In this document: positions 1 through 5,717 of the stretch, in pieces
Layout of the letters: every line of letters starts with the position of its first letter
How positions within the stretch are numbered: position 1 is the stretch's first letter
Origin: Betaproteobacteria bacterium
Lineage (GTDB): Bacteria; Pseudomonadota; Gammaproteobacteria; Burkholderiales; Casimicrobiaceae
Direction of reading: 5' to 3'
DNA length: 5,717 bases
Assembly (NCBI GenBank): GCA_005888865.1
Contig: VBCL01000246.1
Coordinates: 1 to 5,717, forward strand
Program-made: the position numbers and the translations under genes
The notes under the pieces: model-generated
Databases searched by the model: none
The model's input: only the letters and a program-made list of their open reading frames with translations
Told to the model about the DNA's origin: nothing

Positions 1-2011
1 GAGGTCCCAATCCGAAGTAGAGCCGGTAATGTCCCTGCGAGAAGAACGCCCCGTCGTTGAGCCCGACCTGCTGGGTCTGCTCGCCATCCGCCGTGTGGAG
101 CGTAACCCGCGCACCGATGGCCTGCGGGTTCCCCGGCTTTCCGGCCAATCTCAGCTCCAGCCAGTGATTTCCGTTGGAGACCACGTTGCGGTAGGCGGTG
201 ATGTTCCATGCGAACCGGTCCTCGGAATCCTTCCAGGGTCTCTCCCACCACCGCCACAGCGAGAAATTCTCGTTTCGGGCAAGCAGGAGATCACGACGGC
301 CGTCGTTGTCGAAGTCGGCCCAGTTGGCGATCGCGGCCATGTACTTGTGCGGCGGCAATGCCAGAAGCCCGGTGGCCTCGAAGGTGTGGTCAGGCCGCTG
401 CCGGAACAAACCCTGCGGCACCGAATACAGGTCGACGCGCCCGTCGTTGTCGAAATCCACCCAGCTTGCGGTGACGCTTTCTCCAGGCAGACCCAGGGTC
501 GCAGGATCGACGATCGAAAACCGTCCGCTGCCGTCGTTGAGCAGCAGCGCATTGCCCGTCTTGGATGCCGAGAACACGTCGAGCCTGCCGTTGCCTCGAA
601 AATCGGCAACCACCAGTTTTCCATCCACGAACCAGTACTCGTCGGCGATTCCCTTCAGCTTGGGATTGTCGCCGCGCACGAACTTTCCCCGGCCGATGAA
701 CTCACGCGAAAAAGACCTCCCGCCGTGGTTCCGGTAGAGGTAGAACCCCGTGTCCTCCGAGGTCAGCAGGTCGATATACCCGTCGTTGTCGGCGTCGAAC
801 CACACGAAATCGATCACCTCGTGCTCGGGGATATCGAGACCGCGCTGCGCCGCAACGTCGACAAAATGCTTGTCCGGATTCTGACGGTACAGCTGCTTCG
901 GATACTTTCCCTCGGTGTAGACGTTCCCCCTGTCCTGACAATTGATGAAGAGGTCGAGCAGCCCGTCGCGATCGAAGTCGACCCAGTTGACCTTCCTGCC
1001 GGAACAGCCACGCTTGTCGATGCCGACTTCCGTTGCAACATTCCTGAAGGGCAGCCCTCCTCCGTGGGTGACGAATAACTGGTCCTGAATACCCTTCTCG
1101 ACGTCCGCGGGCAGCGCCTTCAGCGTCCCGCCAAGACCGCCTCGATTGACGAATACGTCCATGGCGCCATCATCGTTGTAGTCGGCCCAGGCCATTCCAT
1201 GCGGATCCTGGAACGTGAGCTCGAACCGCCGCGAATCGAATATTTTCTGGTGGCCGACGTAAACGGACGTCAATGGCAGAGACCCATCGAGCTCGATGCC
1301 GATGGGGACGCCGGGCGTCTCGATTTCCAGATCCAACTCGCCGTCGACGTCCGCGGCGAAGCCCATCACCGTCTCCGACAGCTCTTTGCCGCGACTTGGA
1401 GGCGTGACGGGGGCCTGCGCCGCGAACCCGAACCCCTTGTAGCCATTGACGGCAGAGTAGCTGCGAATTTTCCCCTCGAGCCTGCCGACGTCCTTGATCT
1501 TGTAGGTGCGGAACGTCAGCGTCTTTCTCCCCTTCCAGTAGATGTAGACGCCGGGAGCGATCATTTCCGGTTGGCTCAGGGCGATTTCCACGCCGGGAAA
1601 TTCCGAGCTCTGATCGAGGCCCCAGGCCGACAGTGTGTCGCGGTATCCTCCCTTGCCATCGGCGATCAGGAGATCCTGCCGGTAGTTATGATTGGTGGTG
1701 AAGGCATCCAGCACATCGTCGCCGTTTGCGTCAACGACCCCGATATCCATCAGCAATTGCGTTGCCCTAAACGGTATCGGATACTCGACGAACGAGGTCC
1801 TCGAGCGCCACAGCCAATACGTATCCGTCCATGCCAGTTCCCTGGCAACGACGCCTACGAGGAGGGCGGCAACCACCACGCCGCCAAGCACAAATGGCAA
1901 TCGCCTGTTCAATGCACGTGCCCTTGGCGCGCGCGACGAGCTGAGGAGAGGTTTCGCATCGCTTCCCGCCCGCGCCCCTAGGCGAACTCCACCTCGAACA
2001 TCCTCGCCCAT
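1..2011 (-). CDS. Membrane-anchored FG-GAP/VCBS repeat protein with C-terminal ASPIC/UnbV-like domain (3' end missing)
   Basis: The minus strand is open from an ATG at 2011 to the left edge, giving 670 codons with no stop. Residues 1-37 are basic and residues 40-56 are a hydrophobic helix (FVLGGVVVAALLVG). This suggests an uncleaved signal anchor with the bulk of the protein outside the inner membrane. Calcium-loop motifs of the FG-GAP/VCBS type (D-x-D/N-x-D-G and variants) begin near residues 94, 277, 345, 406, 470, 519 and 566, for example DFDNDG and DADNDG; they predict a beta-propeller. From about residue 614 the pattern NHWLELRL, then AIGARV, then YRLYFGLG is typical of the ASPIC/UnbV domain that usually ends such proteins, so little should be missing. 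Residues 105-270 carry no clear repeat. The start is uncertain: ATG 2011 lies 34 bp inside asnB with GAGGA abutting it, whereas TTG 1912 has AAGGG eight bases upstream and gives a classical anchor beginning MNRRLPFVLGG. The gene is probably cotranscribed with asnB. Family members often sit in surface-polysaccharide loci, but the molecular role is unknown. Confidence 0.9.
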   Translation of the reverse strand, partial: MGEDVRGGVRLGARAGSDAKPLLSSSRAPRARALNRRLPFVLGGVVVAALLVGVVARELAWTDTYWLWRSRTSFVEYPIPFRATQLLMDIGVVDANGDDVLDAFTTNHNYRQDLLIADGKGGYRDTLSAWGLDQSSEFPGVEIALSQPEMIAPGVYIYWKGRKTLTFRTYKIKDVGRLEGKIRSYSAVNGYKGFGFAAQAPVTPPSRGKELSETVMGFAADVDGELDLEIETPGVPIGIELDGSLPLTSVYVGHQKIFDSRRFELTFQDPHGMAWADYNDDGAMDVFVNRGGLGGTLKALPADVEKGIQDQLFVTHGGGLPFRNVATEVGIDKRGCSGRKVNWVDFDRDGLLDLFINCQDRGNVYTEGKYPKQLYRQNPDKHFVDVAAQRGLDIPEHEVIDFVWFDADNDGYIDLLTSEDTGFYLYRNHGGRSFSREFIGRGKFVRGDNPKLKGIADEYWFVDGKLVVADFRGNGRLDVFSASKTGNALLLNDGSGRFSIVDPATLGLPGESVTASWVDFDNDGRVDLYSVPQGLFRQRPDHTFEATGLLALPPHKYMAAIANWADFDNDGRRDLLLARNENFSLWRWWERPWKDSEDRFAWNITAYRNVVSNGNHWLELRLAGKPGNPQAIGARVTLHTADGEQTQQVGLNDGAFFSQGHYRLYFGLGP
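1921..1925 (-). promoter_or_regulatory. Possible ribosome binding site for an internal TTG start of the propeller protein
   Basis: On the minus strand AAGGG is followed after eight bases by TTG (1912-1910), in frame with the VCBS gene and immediately before its hydrophobic anchor. Use of this start would shorten the protein by 33 residues and leave 65 bp after the asnB stop. The competing ATG at 2011 has GAGGA directly against it, which is poor spacing. The choice between the two starts is inference. Confidence 0.4.
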
Positions 2012-3792
2012 TCCTCGAGGAACAGGCCGTGCAGGAGGAACGGGCGATCAGCCCCACGCCGCTCCAAGAAGCGCTCGTACTCGCTGACGTAGGCGCGCGG
2101 GTTGAAAATCGCGGCTGTTCGCGGCTCCTGGAATATTTCGCCGACTCTCTGGCGAATCGACTCGCTTCTCAGGTAATCGAATATCGGAGCGTTGAAAGTG
2201 TCCTTGCTCTTCCGGAACAGTATGTCGTCCGGGATCAGTCCGTTCATCGCCTCCCTGAGTGGAAACTTCCGCCAGCCCTTGACCATCAGAACGGTCGTTT
2301 CCATCGAGAAAGCCAGGTCCACGAACTCGTGATCGAGGAAGGGAGCCCGGCCTTCGACCGAGTTCGCCATGCTCATCTTGTCGTTACACGTAAGCAGCCG
2401 TGGCAGGCTGTAGCCGCGAACCTGCGCATCGAGGAAATCCTTGATGTCCACGTATCGGGGGGATGCGTCCTCCACGCGTTCCATCCGGATTCCGAACTTT
2501 CGTTGAAGCTCGCTCGCCTTCGCACGCGCTTCTCTCATACGCGACGTCGGACGTGACACCACGCCTCCGAGCTCGCGAACGATTCGCCTGCGCTCGGGAT
2601 GGAGCAGCGTTGCATAAAGCTCCCTGGCCAGCCGGATCGGGTGGCGCTTCTTCAGCAAGTCCACGAGAAAGCGCGGCGCAAACGACACGTAGCCGCCGAG
2701 AACCTCGTCCGCACCCTCCCCGTTCAGGAGCACCTTGCGGCGATGTTGCTTGGTCAAATTTGCGATCTCCCACCGTACGTAGGCGCTCTGTCGCGCAAAT
2801 GGCTCGTCCATGTGGTAGATGGCTTCGCGATAGTGCTGGCAGAAGCTCGCTTCCGAGAGACTCGATCGTTCCAGCTCGAACTGCGGATAGCGAGCCAGGA
2901 AATGCGCAATGAGCTTTGTTTCGTCGCCGACCTGCTGATCGGTCGCGGTCGTGAAGGCCTTGACGCCGGTCGGAGTGAGCTGCGCGGTAAGCGCTGCCAC
3001 GGACGTGCTATCGGTCCCGCTGCTGAGTGAGATGCTGACCGGCACATCCGCAATGAGACGTCTTTCGACAGCCTTCTTGAGGCTCGCCCGGAATTCGTCG
3101 GGCGCCACACGGCGACTGTCGCGGTGCGGTTCATAGTACTGCTGCCGCGTCATGCGCTTCGTACGGAGATCAAAAACGGCGTTGTGCGCCGGGGGAAGCA
3201 TCACAATGTCTTCGAAGAAAGACTCGAGCCTTCCCTGTGCTTCGCCCTTGTACAGATAGTCCGACACCACCTCGCGGTTCGCACGTCGACGCACAGGATG
3301 AGCCAGGATCGCCTTGATCTCGCTGGCGAAGATCAGTCTTCCTTCTTCCAGAAAGTAATGCAGCGGCTTTTCCCCGAAGCGATCTCGCGACAGGAACAGT
3401 TGGCGGGCGGCCTCGTCGTAAAGCGCGAATGCCCACATCCCGTTGAACTGACGCACGCAGTCGCGCCCCCATTCGAGATAGGCCGCCAGGATGATCTCGG
3501 TGTCGCTTTCGCTTCGGAAGCGATATCCTTTGCCCTGCAACGCGTTGCGGACCTCGTGGTAATTGAAAATCTCTCCGTTGTACGTCACGATAACGCGGCG
3601 ACCGGAGTGCTCGTACACCATGGGCTGGTGCCCCATCTCGCTCAGGTCGACGATCGCGAGGCGGCGGTGGCCAAGACTCACTTCCTCGTTGACGTAGGAG
3701 CCTTCATCGTCCGGGCCGCGATGGCGCAGAGTGTCCATCATCGTATTCACCAGACGTTGATCGGGCCAGTTGAACCCGGCGATTCCGCACAT
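1978..3792 (-). CDS. asnB: Glutamine-hydrolysing asparagine synthase-type amidotransferase (AsnB family)
   Basis: The 604-residue protein has the two-domain layout of class B asparagine synthetase: an N-terminal glutaminase that releases ammonia and a C-terminal ATP-dependent synthetase that adenylates a carboxylate and amidates it. The start is fixed at 3792 because the catalytic Cys must be residue 2 (MCGIAGF); the frame stays open to 4101 but that extension has no family similarity. Glutaminase motifs are RHRGPDDEG (23-31), GHRRLAIVDLS (41-51) and YNGEIFN (71-77). Synthetase motifs are the PPi loop LSSGTDST (256-263), DEPFA (329-333), NGEGADEVLGGY (357-368), NDKMSMANSVEGRAPFLDH (470-488) and a K530-D-T-F-N-A-P stretch holding the likely catalytic lysine. 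The PPi loop departs from the usual SGGxDSS. Length is usual for AsnB-like amidotransferases in polysaccharide clusters, so the substrate may be aspartate or a sugar acid; the sequence does not decide. A strong Shine-Dalgarno precedes it and the propeller protein follows directly. Confidence 0.95.
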   Translation of the reverse strand: MCGIAGFNWPDQRLVNTMMDTLRHRGPDDEGSYVNEEVSLGHRRLAIVDLSEMGHQPMVYEHSGRRVIVTYNGEIFNYHEVRNALQGKGYRFRSESDTEIILAAYLEWGRDCVRQFNGMWAFALYDEAARQLFLSRDRFGEKPLHYFLEEGRLIFASEIKAILAHPVRRRANREVVSDYLYKGEAQGRLESFFEDIVMLPPAHNAVFDLRTKRMTRQQYYEPHRDSRRVAPDEFRASLKKAVERRLIADVPVSISLSSGTDSTSVAALTAQLTPTGVKAFTTATDQQVGDETKLIAHFLARYPQFELERSSLSEASFCQHYREAIYHMDEPFARQSAYVRWEIANLTKQHRRKVLLNGEGADEVLGGYVSFAPRFLVDLLKKRHPIRLARELYATLLHPERRRIVRELGGVVSRPTSRMREARAKASELQRKFGIRMERVEDASPRYVDIKDFLDAQVRGYSLPRLLTCNDKMSMANSVEGRAPFLDHEFVDLAFSMETTVLMVKGWRKFPLREAMNGLIPDDILFRKSKDTFNAPIFDYLRSESIRQRVGEIFQEPRTAAIFNPRAYVSEYERFLERRGADRPFLLHGLFLEEWARMFEVEFA

Positions 3793-3799
3793 CACGCAT

Positions 3800-3804
3800 C
3801 TCCT
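3800..3804 (-). promoter_or_regulatory. Ribosome binding site of asnB
   Basis: On the minus strand AGGAG ends seven bases before the ATG at 3792. This is near-ideal Shine-Dalgarno spacing. Together with the requirement for Cys2 it settles the asnB start against the longer open frame that continues to 4101. Confidence 0.85.
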
Positions 3805-4136
3805 GGTCCGCGAGAAGCTCGGGGCTCGCCCGCTCCGGCGATGCGGCGATGGACCGGAGCGTCGACGCGGAGATGTGCAGCGCGCATGGGTGAGTCCTTT
3901 TCGTCGCAGGACCGATCCCTGCCTGACGTGGCATGAGGAGATCGTTTTCTGTCGGCAACCATGGGCGAATGTCGTGCGAGTATCCGAGGGCGGTAGGTCG
4001 TCTGGCCAACGACTCCCGGGTGCTGCATTCTCCACCCTCGTGGCCGACGCAATCATAGCGCAATCCGAACGCTGCCCGCGCTGGATCGGACCCACTCGCA
4101 AGAACCGGTCTCCTTAAGCTGCCGCCGTTCAGGTCC

Positions 4137-4200
4137 TATGCAATAATTCCGTAGACGATTTCGTCGAAACCTGAGCAGTACAGTTTGAATAGGAGATTGC
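4137..4200 (+). promoter_or_regulatory. Candidate promoter region for the rightward unit
   Basis: This is the most AT-rich part of an otherwise GC-rich gap and lies 55-120 bases upstream of the sulfotransferase start. It includes AATAAT (4142-4147, five of six matches to a -10 box), TTGAAT (4185-4190) and the small palindrome at 4159-4169. No convincing -35 hexamer was found, so the call rests on composition and position only. Confidence 0.25.
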
Positions 4201-4242
4201 GGCGCATCACGTCGCAGGGCTCGTGCGTGAGCTCAATCCTTC

Positions 4243-4247
4243 AAAGG
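4243..4247 (+). promoter_or_regulatory. Ribosome binding site of the sulfotransferase gene
   Basis: AAAGG stands eight bases before ATG 4256. The alternative in-frame GTG at 4223 has only CAGGG three bases upstream, which is too close, so the shorter protein is preferred. Confidence 0.55.
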
Positions 4248-4255
4248 CGAACGCG

Positions 4256-5212
4256 ATGACATTTGCCAACAGGGTAGGCTTTACGATCGGCACCGGGCGC
4301 TGCGGTACCTTGTTCCTCTATCACGTCATGGAGAAGGAGCCCGACGTCGCGAGCTCCCATGAACGCAATCCCGAGAACGAGGCTTTCCAACGCTACTGCC
4401 AGTGGCATCGCTTACCGGTCGATACAGAGGGTTTTCTCGCGACCAAGGAGCGGGAGATTCGCGCGGACCTGGACCACCGCGCCTATTCGTTCGAGGCGAG
4501 CCCCTATCTGGCGCTTTCCGTATCGGAGCTCCATGAGCGCTTCGGTGCCAAGTTCCTGTTTCTCATCCGGCGGCCCGATGGCGTCGTGACCTCCTTCGTG
4601 CACAAAGGGTTCTACGACAGGCCCTACTCGGTGGGCAACCCGGATTTCGCCCCGGGGTACCAGGATCAGAGACCAAATCAGTTCTTCACCTTTTTCGCGA
4701 GGATCTCGCCTCGCGGAGAATTCTTTCGGACGTGGAACGACATGACCCCCGTCGGCAAGGTGGCCTGGTTCTGGAAGGCCTACAACGAACGCACGCTCGA
4801 AGCGCTGGCACGACTGCCCCAGGACAGCTACCGCGTGGTGCGCATCGAAGACCTCGACTATCAGAAGTATCGGGAGCTCGCCCGGTTTCTTGGGATCGAT
4901 GCCAAGCTGACCGAGGTCGACTTCGACGCCCTGCGGATGAGCAGACCCCACGCCTTTTGGCGCAAGCGCACGGTCGATTTGTGGAGCGCGCAGGAGATTG
5001 CCGAGTACGAAAGCCAGGTTGCCGAGCTGGCCGAGCGCTTCGATTATCGATACCGCATTGCGCAACTGGTCGACGAAGCCCGTGCCGAGAAGGCGGAGTC
5101 GGTTCGACTCGGTCGCATTCCGCCGCCGAAAAGCGCGCCGAGATTCTGGCGGGCTCGGCGCGCGACTGCGCGCTGGCTGCGCGGGCTTGCGACATCGGTG
5201 GATGGCTCGTGA
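4256..5212 (+). CDS. PAPS-dependent sulfotransferase family protein
   Basis: The product is a 318-residue, probably cytosolic protein predicted to transfer sulfate from PAPS (3'-phosphoadenosine 5'-phosphosulfate) to a carbohydrate or similar acceptor. The N-terminal strand-loop FTIGTGRCGT (9-18) is the 5'-phosphosulfate-binding P-loop. FLFLIRRPDGVVTSFVHKG (100-118) matches the 3'-phosphate-binding strand and helix, with Arg105/106 and Ser113 as likely contacts. SYRVVRIEDL (191-200) is the conserved late strand of the family. Residues 119-165 form a longer, aromatic-rich linker (YDRPYS, FFTFF, FRTWND) of unknown role that may shape the acceptor pocket. The last 40 residues are basic and rich in Arg and Trp, with no clear membrane segment. 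ATG 4256 is preferred on Shine-Dalgarno grounds; GTG 4223 would add 11 residues. The gene heads the rightward unit, with a possible sugar-transferase next. Acceptor identity cannot be read from the sequence. Confidence 0.88.
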   Translation: MTFANRVGFTIGTGRCGTLFLYHVMEKEPDVASSHERNPENEAFQRYCQWHRLPVDTEGFLATKEREIRADLDHRAYSFEASPYLALSVSELHERFGAKFLFLIRRPDGVVTSFVHKGFYDRPYSVGNPDFAPGYQDQRPNQFFTFFARISPRGEFFRTWNDMTPVGKVAWFWKAYNERTLEALARLPQDSYRVVRIEDLDYQKYRELARFLGIDAKLTEVDFDALRMSRPHAFWRKRTVDLWSAQEIAEYESQVAELAERFDYRYRIAQLVDEARAEKAESVRLGRIPPPKSAPRFWRARRATARWLRGLATSVDGS

Positions 5213-5261
5213 CCCGAATCGGACCTTCCCGACCCGCGACGTTGTCGTCACGTGCCGAACA

Positions 5262-5717
5262 ATGAACGTCTGGTACCTTGTTTGCCGCACCGATTCGCTT
5301 ACCTACACGATCGCCAAGGCGCTCTCCATCGGTGGCCATGACGTCTCGGTCTGGGTCGTCAACCCGAATCTCGATCACGGGCTTTCCCAGGGGATTCACA
5401 CCTGCCTGCGCGAGACGCCACGGGTCAGGCTCGTGGCAAGGGACGACACCGCGTTGCCCGCCGCGATCGATCGCCTGGTTATCCAGGTATTTCCTCGCCC
5501 GCAGGAGAGTCTTCTTCACCTCGATGCCCTGGCTCGCCGCGCGCGCAGGATCACGCTGATATCCGCGGGTGACCGCAACCGGTCATGGCCGGCCGCCATG
5601 AACCAGCAATGGATGGAACTGCGAAGCCTTGGACTCGGGGTGAGCCGGGTCGATCATGTTCTTTACAAGGACGGCTTCTACCCTTGCGACTTGCTGGGGA
5701 CTTTCAAGTCGCGGCAC
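5262..5717 (+). CDS. Unrecognised protein with a GT-B/Rossmann-like N-terminus (3' end missing)
   Basis: An open frame runs from ATG 5262 to the right edge, 152 codons without a stop. I do not recognise the family. Residues 1-34 alternate as strand-helix-strand (MNVWYLVCRTDSLT, then IAKALSIGGHDVSVWVVN), the pattern that opens many GT-B glycosyltransferases and other Rossmann folds. Further hydrophobic strands occur at RVRLVA (55-60), RLVIQVF (71-77) and RITLISAGD (96-104). No signal peptide or membrane helix is seen. A nucleotide-sugar glycosyltransferase role is inference from this pattern and from the sulfotransferase neighbour; the diagnostic C-terminal half lies outside the window. No good Shine-Dalgarno precedes ATG 5262. 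An in-frame ATG at 5202 would add 20 residues and overlap the sulfotransferase stop by 11 bases, which could mean translational coupling. Confidence 0.7.
   Translation, partial: MNVWYLVCRTDSLTYTIAKALSIGGHDVSVWVVNPNLDHGLSQGIHTCLRETPRVRLVARDDTALPAAIDRLVIQVFPRPQESLLHLDALARRARRITLISAGDRNRSWPAAMNQQWMELRSLGLGVSRVDHVLYKDGFYPCDLLGTFKSRH

Larger units (their letters stand above)
3793..4255. other. Divergent intergenic region between asnB and the sulfotransferase gene
   Basis: No gene can be supported here. Open frames exist on both strands, but they are rich in Arg, Pro and Ser, carry no recognisable motif and look like chance openness in GC-rich DNA. Because the genes on either side point away from each other, this stretch should hold both promoters. 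Weak candidates are a TATGAT on the minus strand (4057-4052), which would give an asnB leader of about 250 bases, and AATAAT on the plus strand (4142-4147). Neither has a good -35 box at normal spacing. A short inverted repeat, TTTCG-T-CGAAA, lies at 4159-4169. A 5-bp hairpin with a 7-base loop at 3997-4013 has no T-run and is not a terminator. Confidence 0.5.

Noticed and set aside
29..1078. Long plus-strand open frame rich in Val, Glu and Pro
   Set aside because: It is antisense to the propeller gene. Its repeated VVVEV-like pattern is the mirror of the calcium-loop codons on the other strand.
299..1190. Recurring 'cgtcgttgtc' words as a CRISPR array or DNA repeat element
   Set aside because: The spacing is irregular, the copies are imperfect, and each copy falls exactly on a D-x-D-x-D-G codon block of the propeller gene.
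1199..1981. Plus-strand open frame of about 260 codons
   Set aside because: It is antisense to the N-terminal half of the propeller protein, whose minus-strand reading has a membrane anchor and calcium-loop motifs.
3997..4013. Hairpin GTCGT-7 bases-ACGAC as a terminator
   Set aside because: The stem is only five base pairs, there is no T-run on either side, and a terminator would not be expected between divergent genes.
3793..4101. N-terminal extension of asnB to an upstream start
   Set aside because: The frame is open, but Cys must be residue 2 of the mature glutaminase, the extension has no family similarity, and a strong Shine-Dalgarno precedes ATG 3792.
3770..4117. Plus-strand open frame of 115 codons across the intergenic gap
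   Set aside because: It begins inside asnB on the opposite strand and shows no motif and no persuasive ribosome binding site.
4412..5290. Minus-strand open frame of about 290 codons
   Set aside because: It is antisense to the sulfotransferase, which has clear PAPS-binding motifs; the minus-strand product has none that I recognise.
4686..5519. Second minus-strand open frame, Arg- and Ser-rich
   Set aside because: It overlaps two better-supported plus-strand genes and has low-complexity composition typical of antisense GC-rich DNA.

Overview
The window comes from a GC-rich bacterial chromosome or metagenomic contig, most likely from a Pseudomonadota-like organism. That placement is an inference from base composition and gene style; no ribosomal or taxonomic marker is present. 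The genes form a divergent pair of short transcription units around a gap of about 460 bp. All of them fit a locus that builds or modifies a cell-surface glycan.

Left half, minus strand, reading leftwards: a complete asnB-type glutamine-hydrolysing amidotransferase (start 3792, stop 1978) is followed immediately by a large membrane-anchored protein with FG-GAP/VCBS repeats. The repeat protein overlaps the end of asnB or starts just after it, and it runs off the left edge inside a C-terminal ASPIC/UnbV-like domain. Its calcium-loop motifs (D-x-D-x-D-G and variants) also explain the recurring 'cgtcgttgtc' words seen on the plus strand between about 300 and 1190.

Middle, 3793-4255: no convincing gene. 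The region holds the asnB Shine-Dalgarno site, a locally AT-richer stretch at about 4137-4200 that may contain the rightward promoter, and the sulfotransferase Shine-Dalgarno site.

Right half, plus strand, reading rightwards: a PAPS-dependent sulfotransferase (4256-5212) with clear 5'- and 3'-phosphate-binding motifs. It is followed after 49 bp, or with an 11-bp overlap if an upstream start is used, by an unrecognised protein that is open at the right edge. The N-terminus of that protein resembles a Rossmann-like half of a GT-B glycosyltransferase.

Working model (inference): the right-hand genes assemble and sulfate a polysaccharide or glycolipid, AsnB amidates a carboxyl group on a sugar or precursor (or simply makes asparagine), and the anchored beta-propeller protein acts outside the inner membrane in binding or assembly. 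No mobile element, CRISPR array, tRNA or rRNA is visible. The most unusual points are the altered PPi-loop of the AsnB synthetase domain, an unassigned segment inside the propeller protein, and the unassigned last gene.
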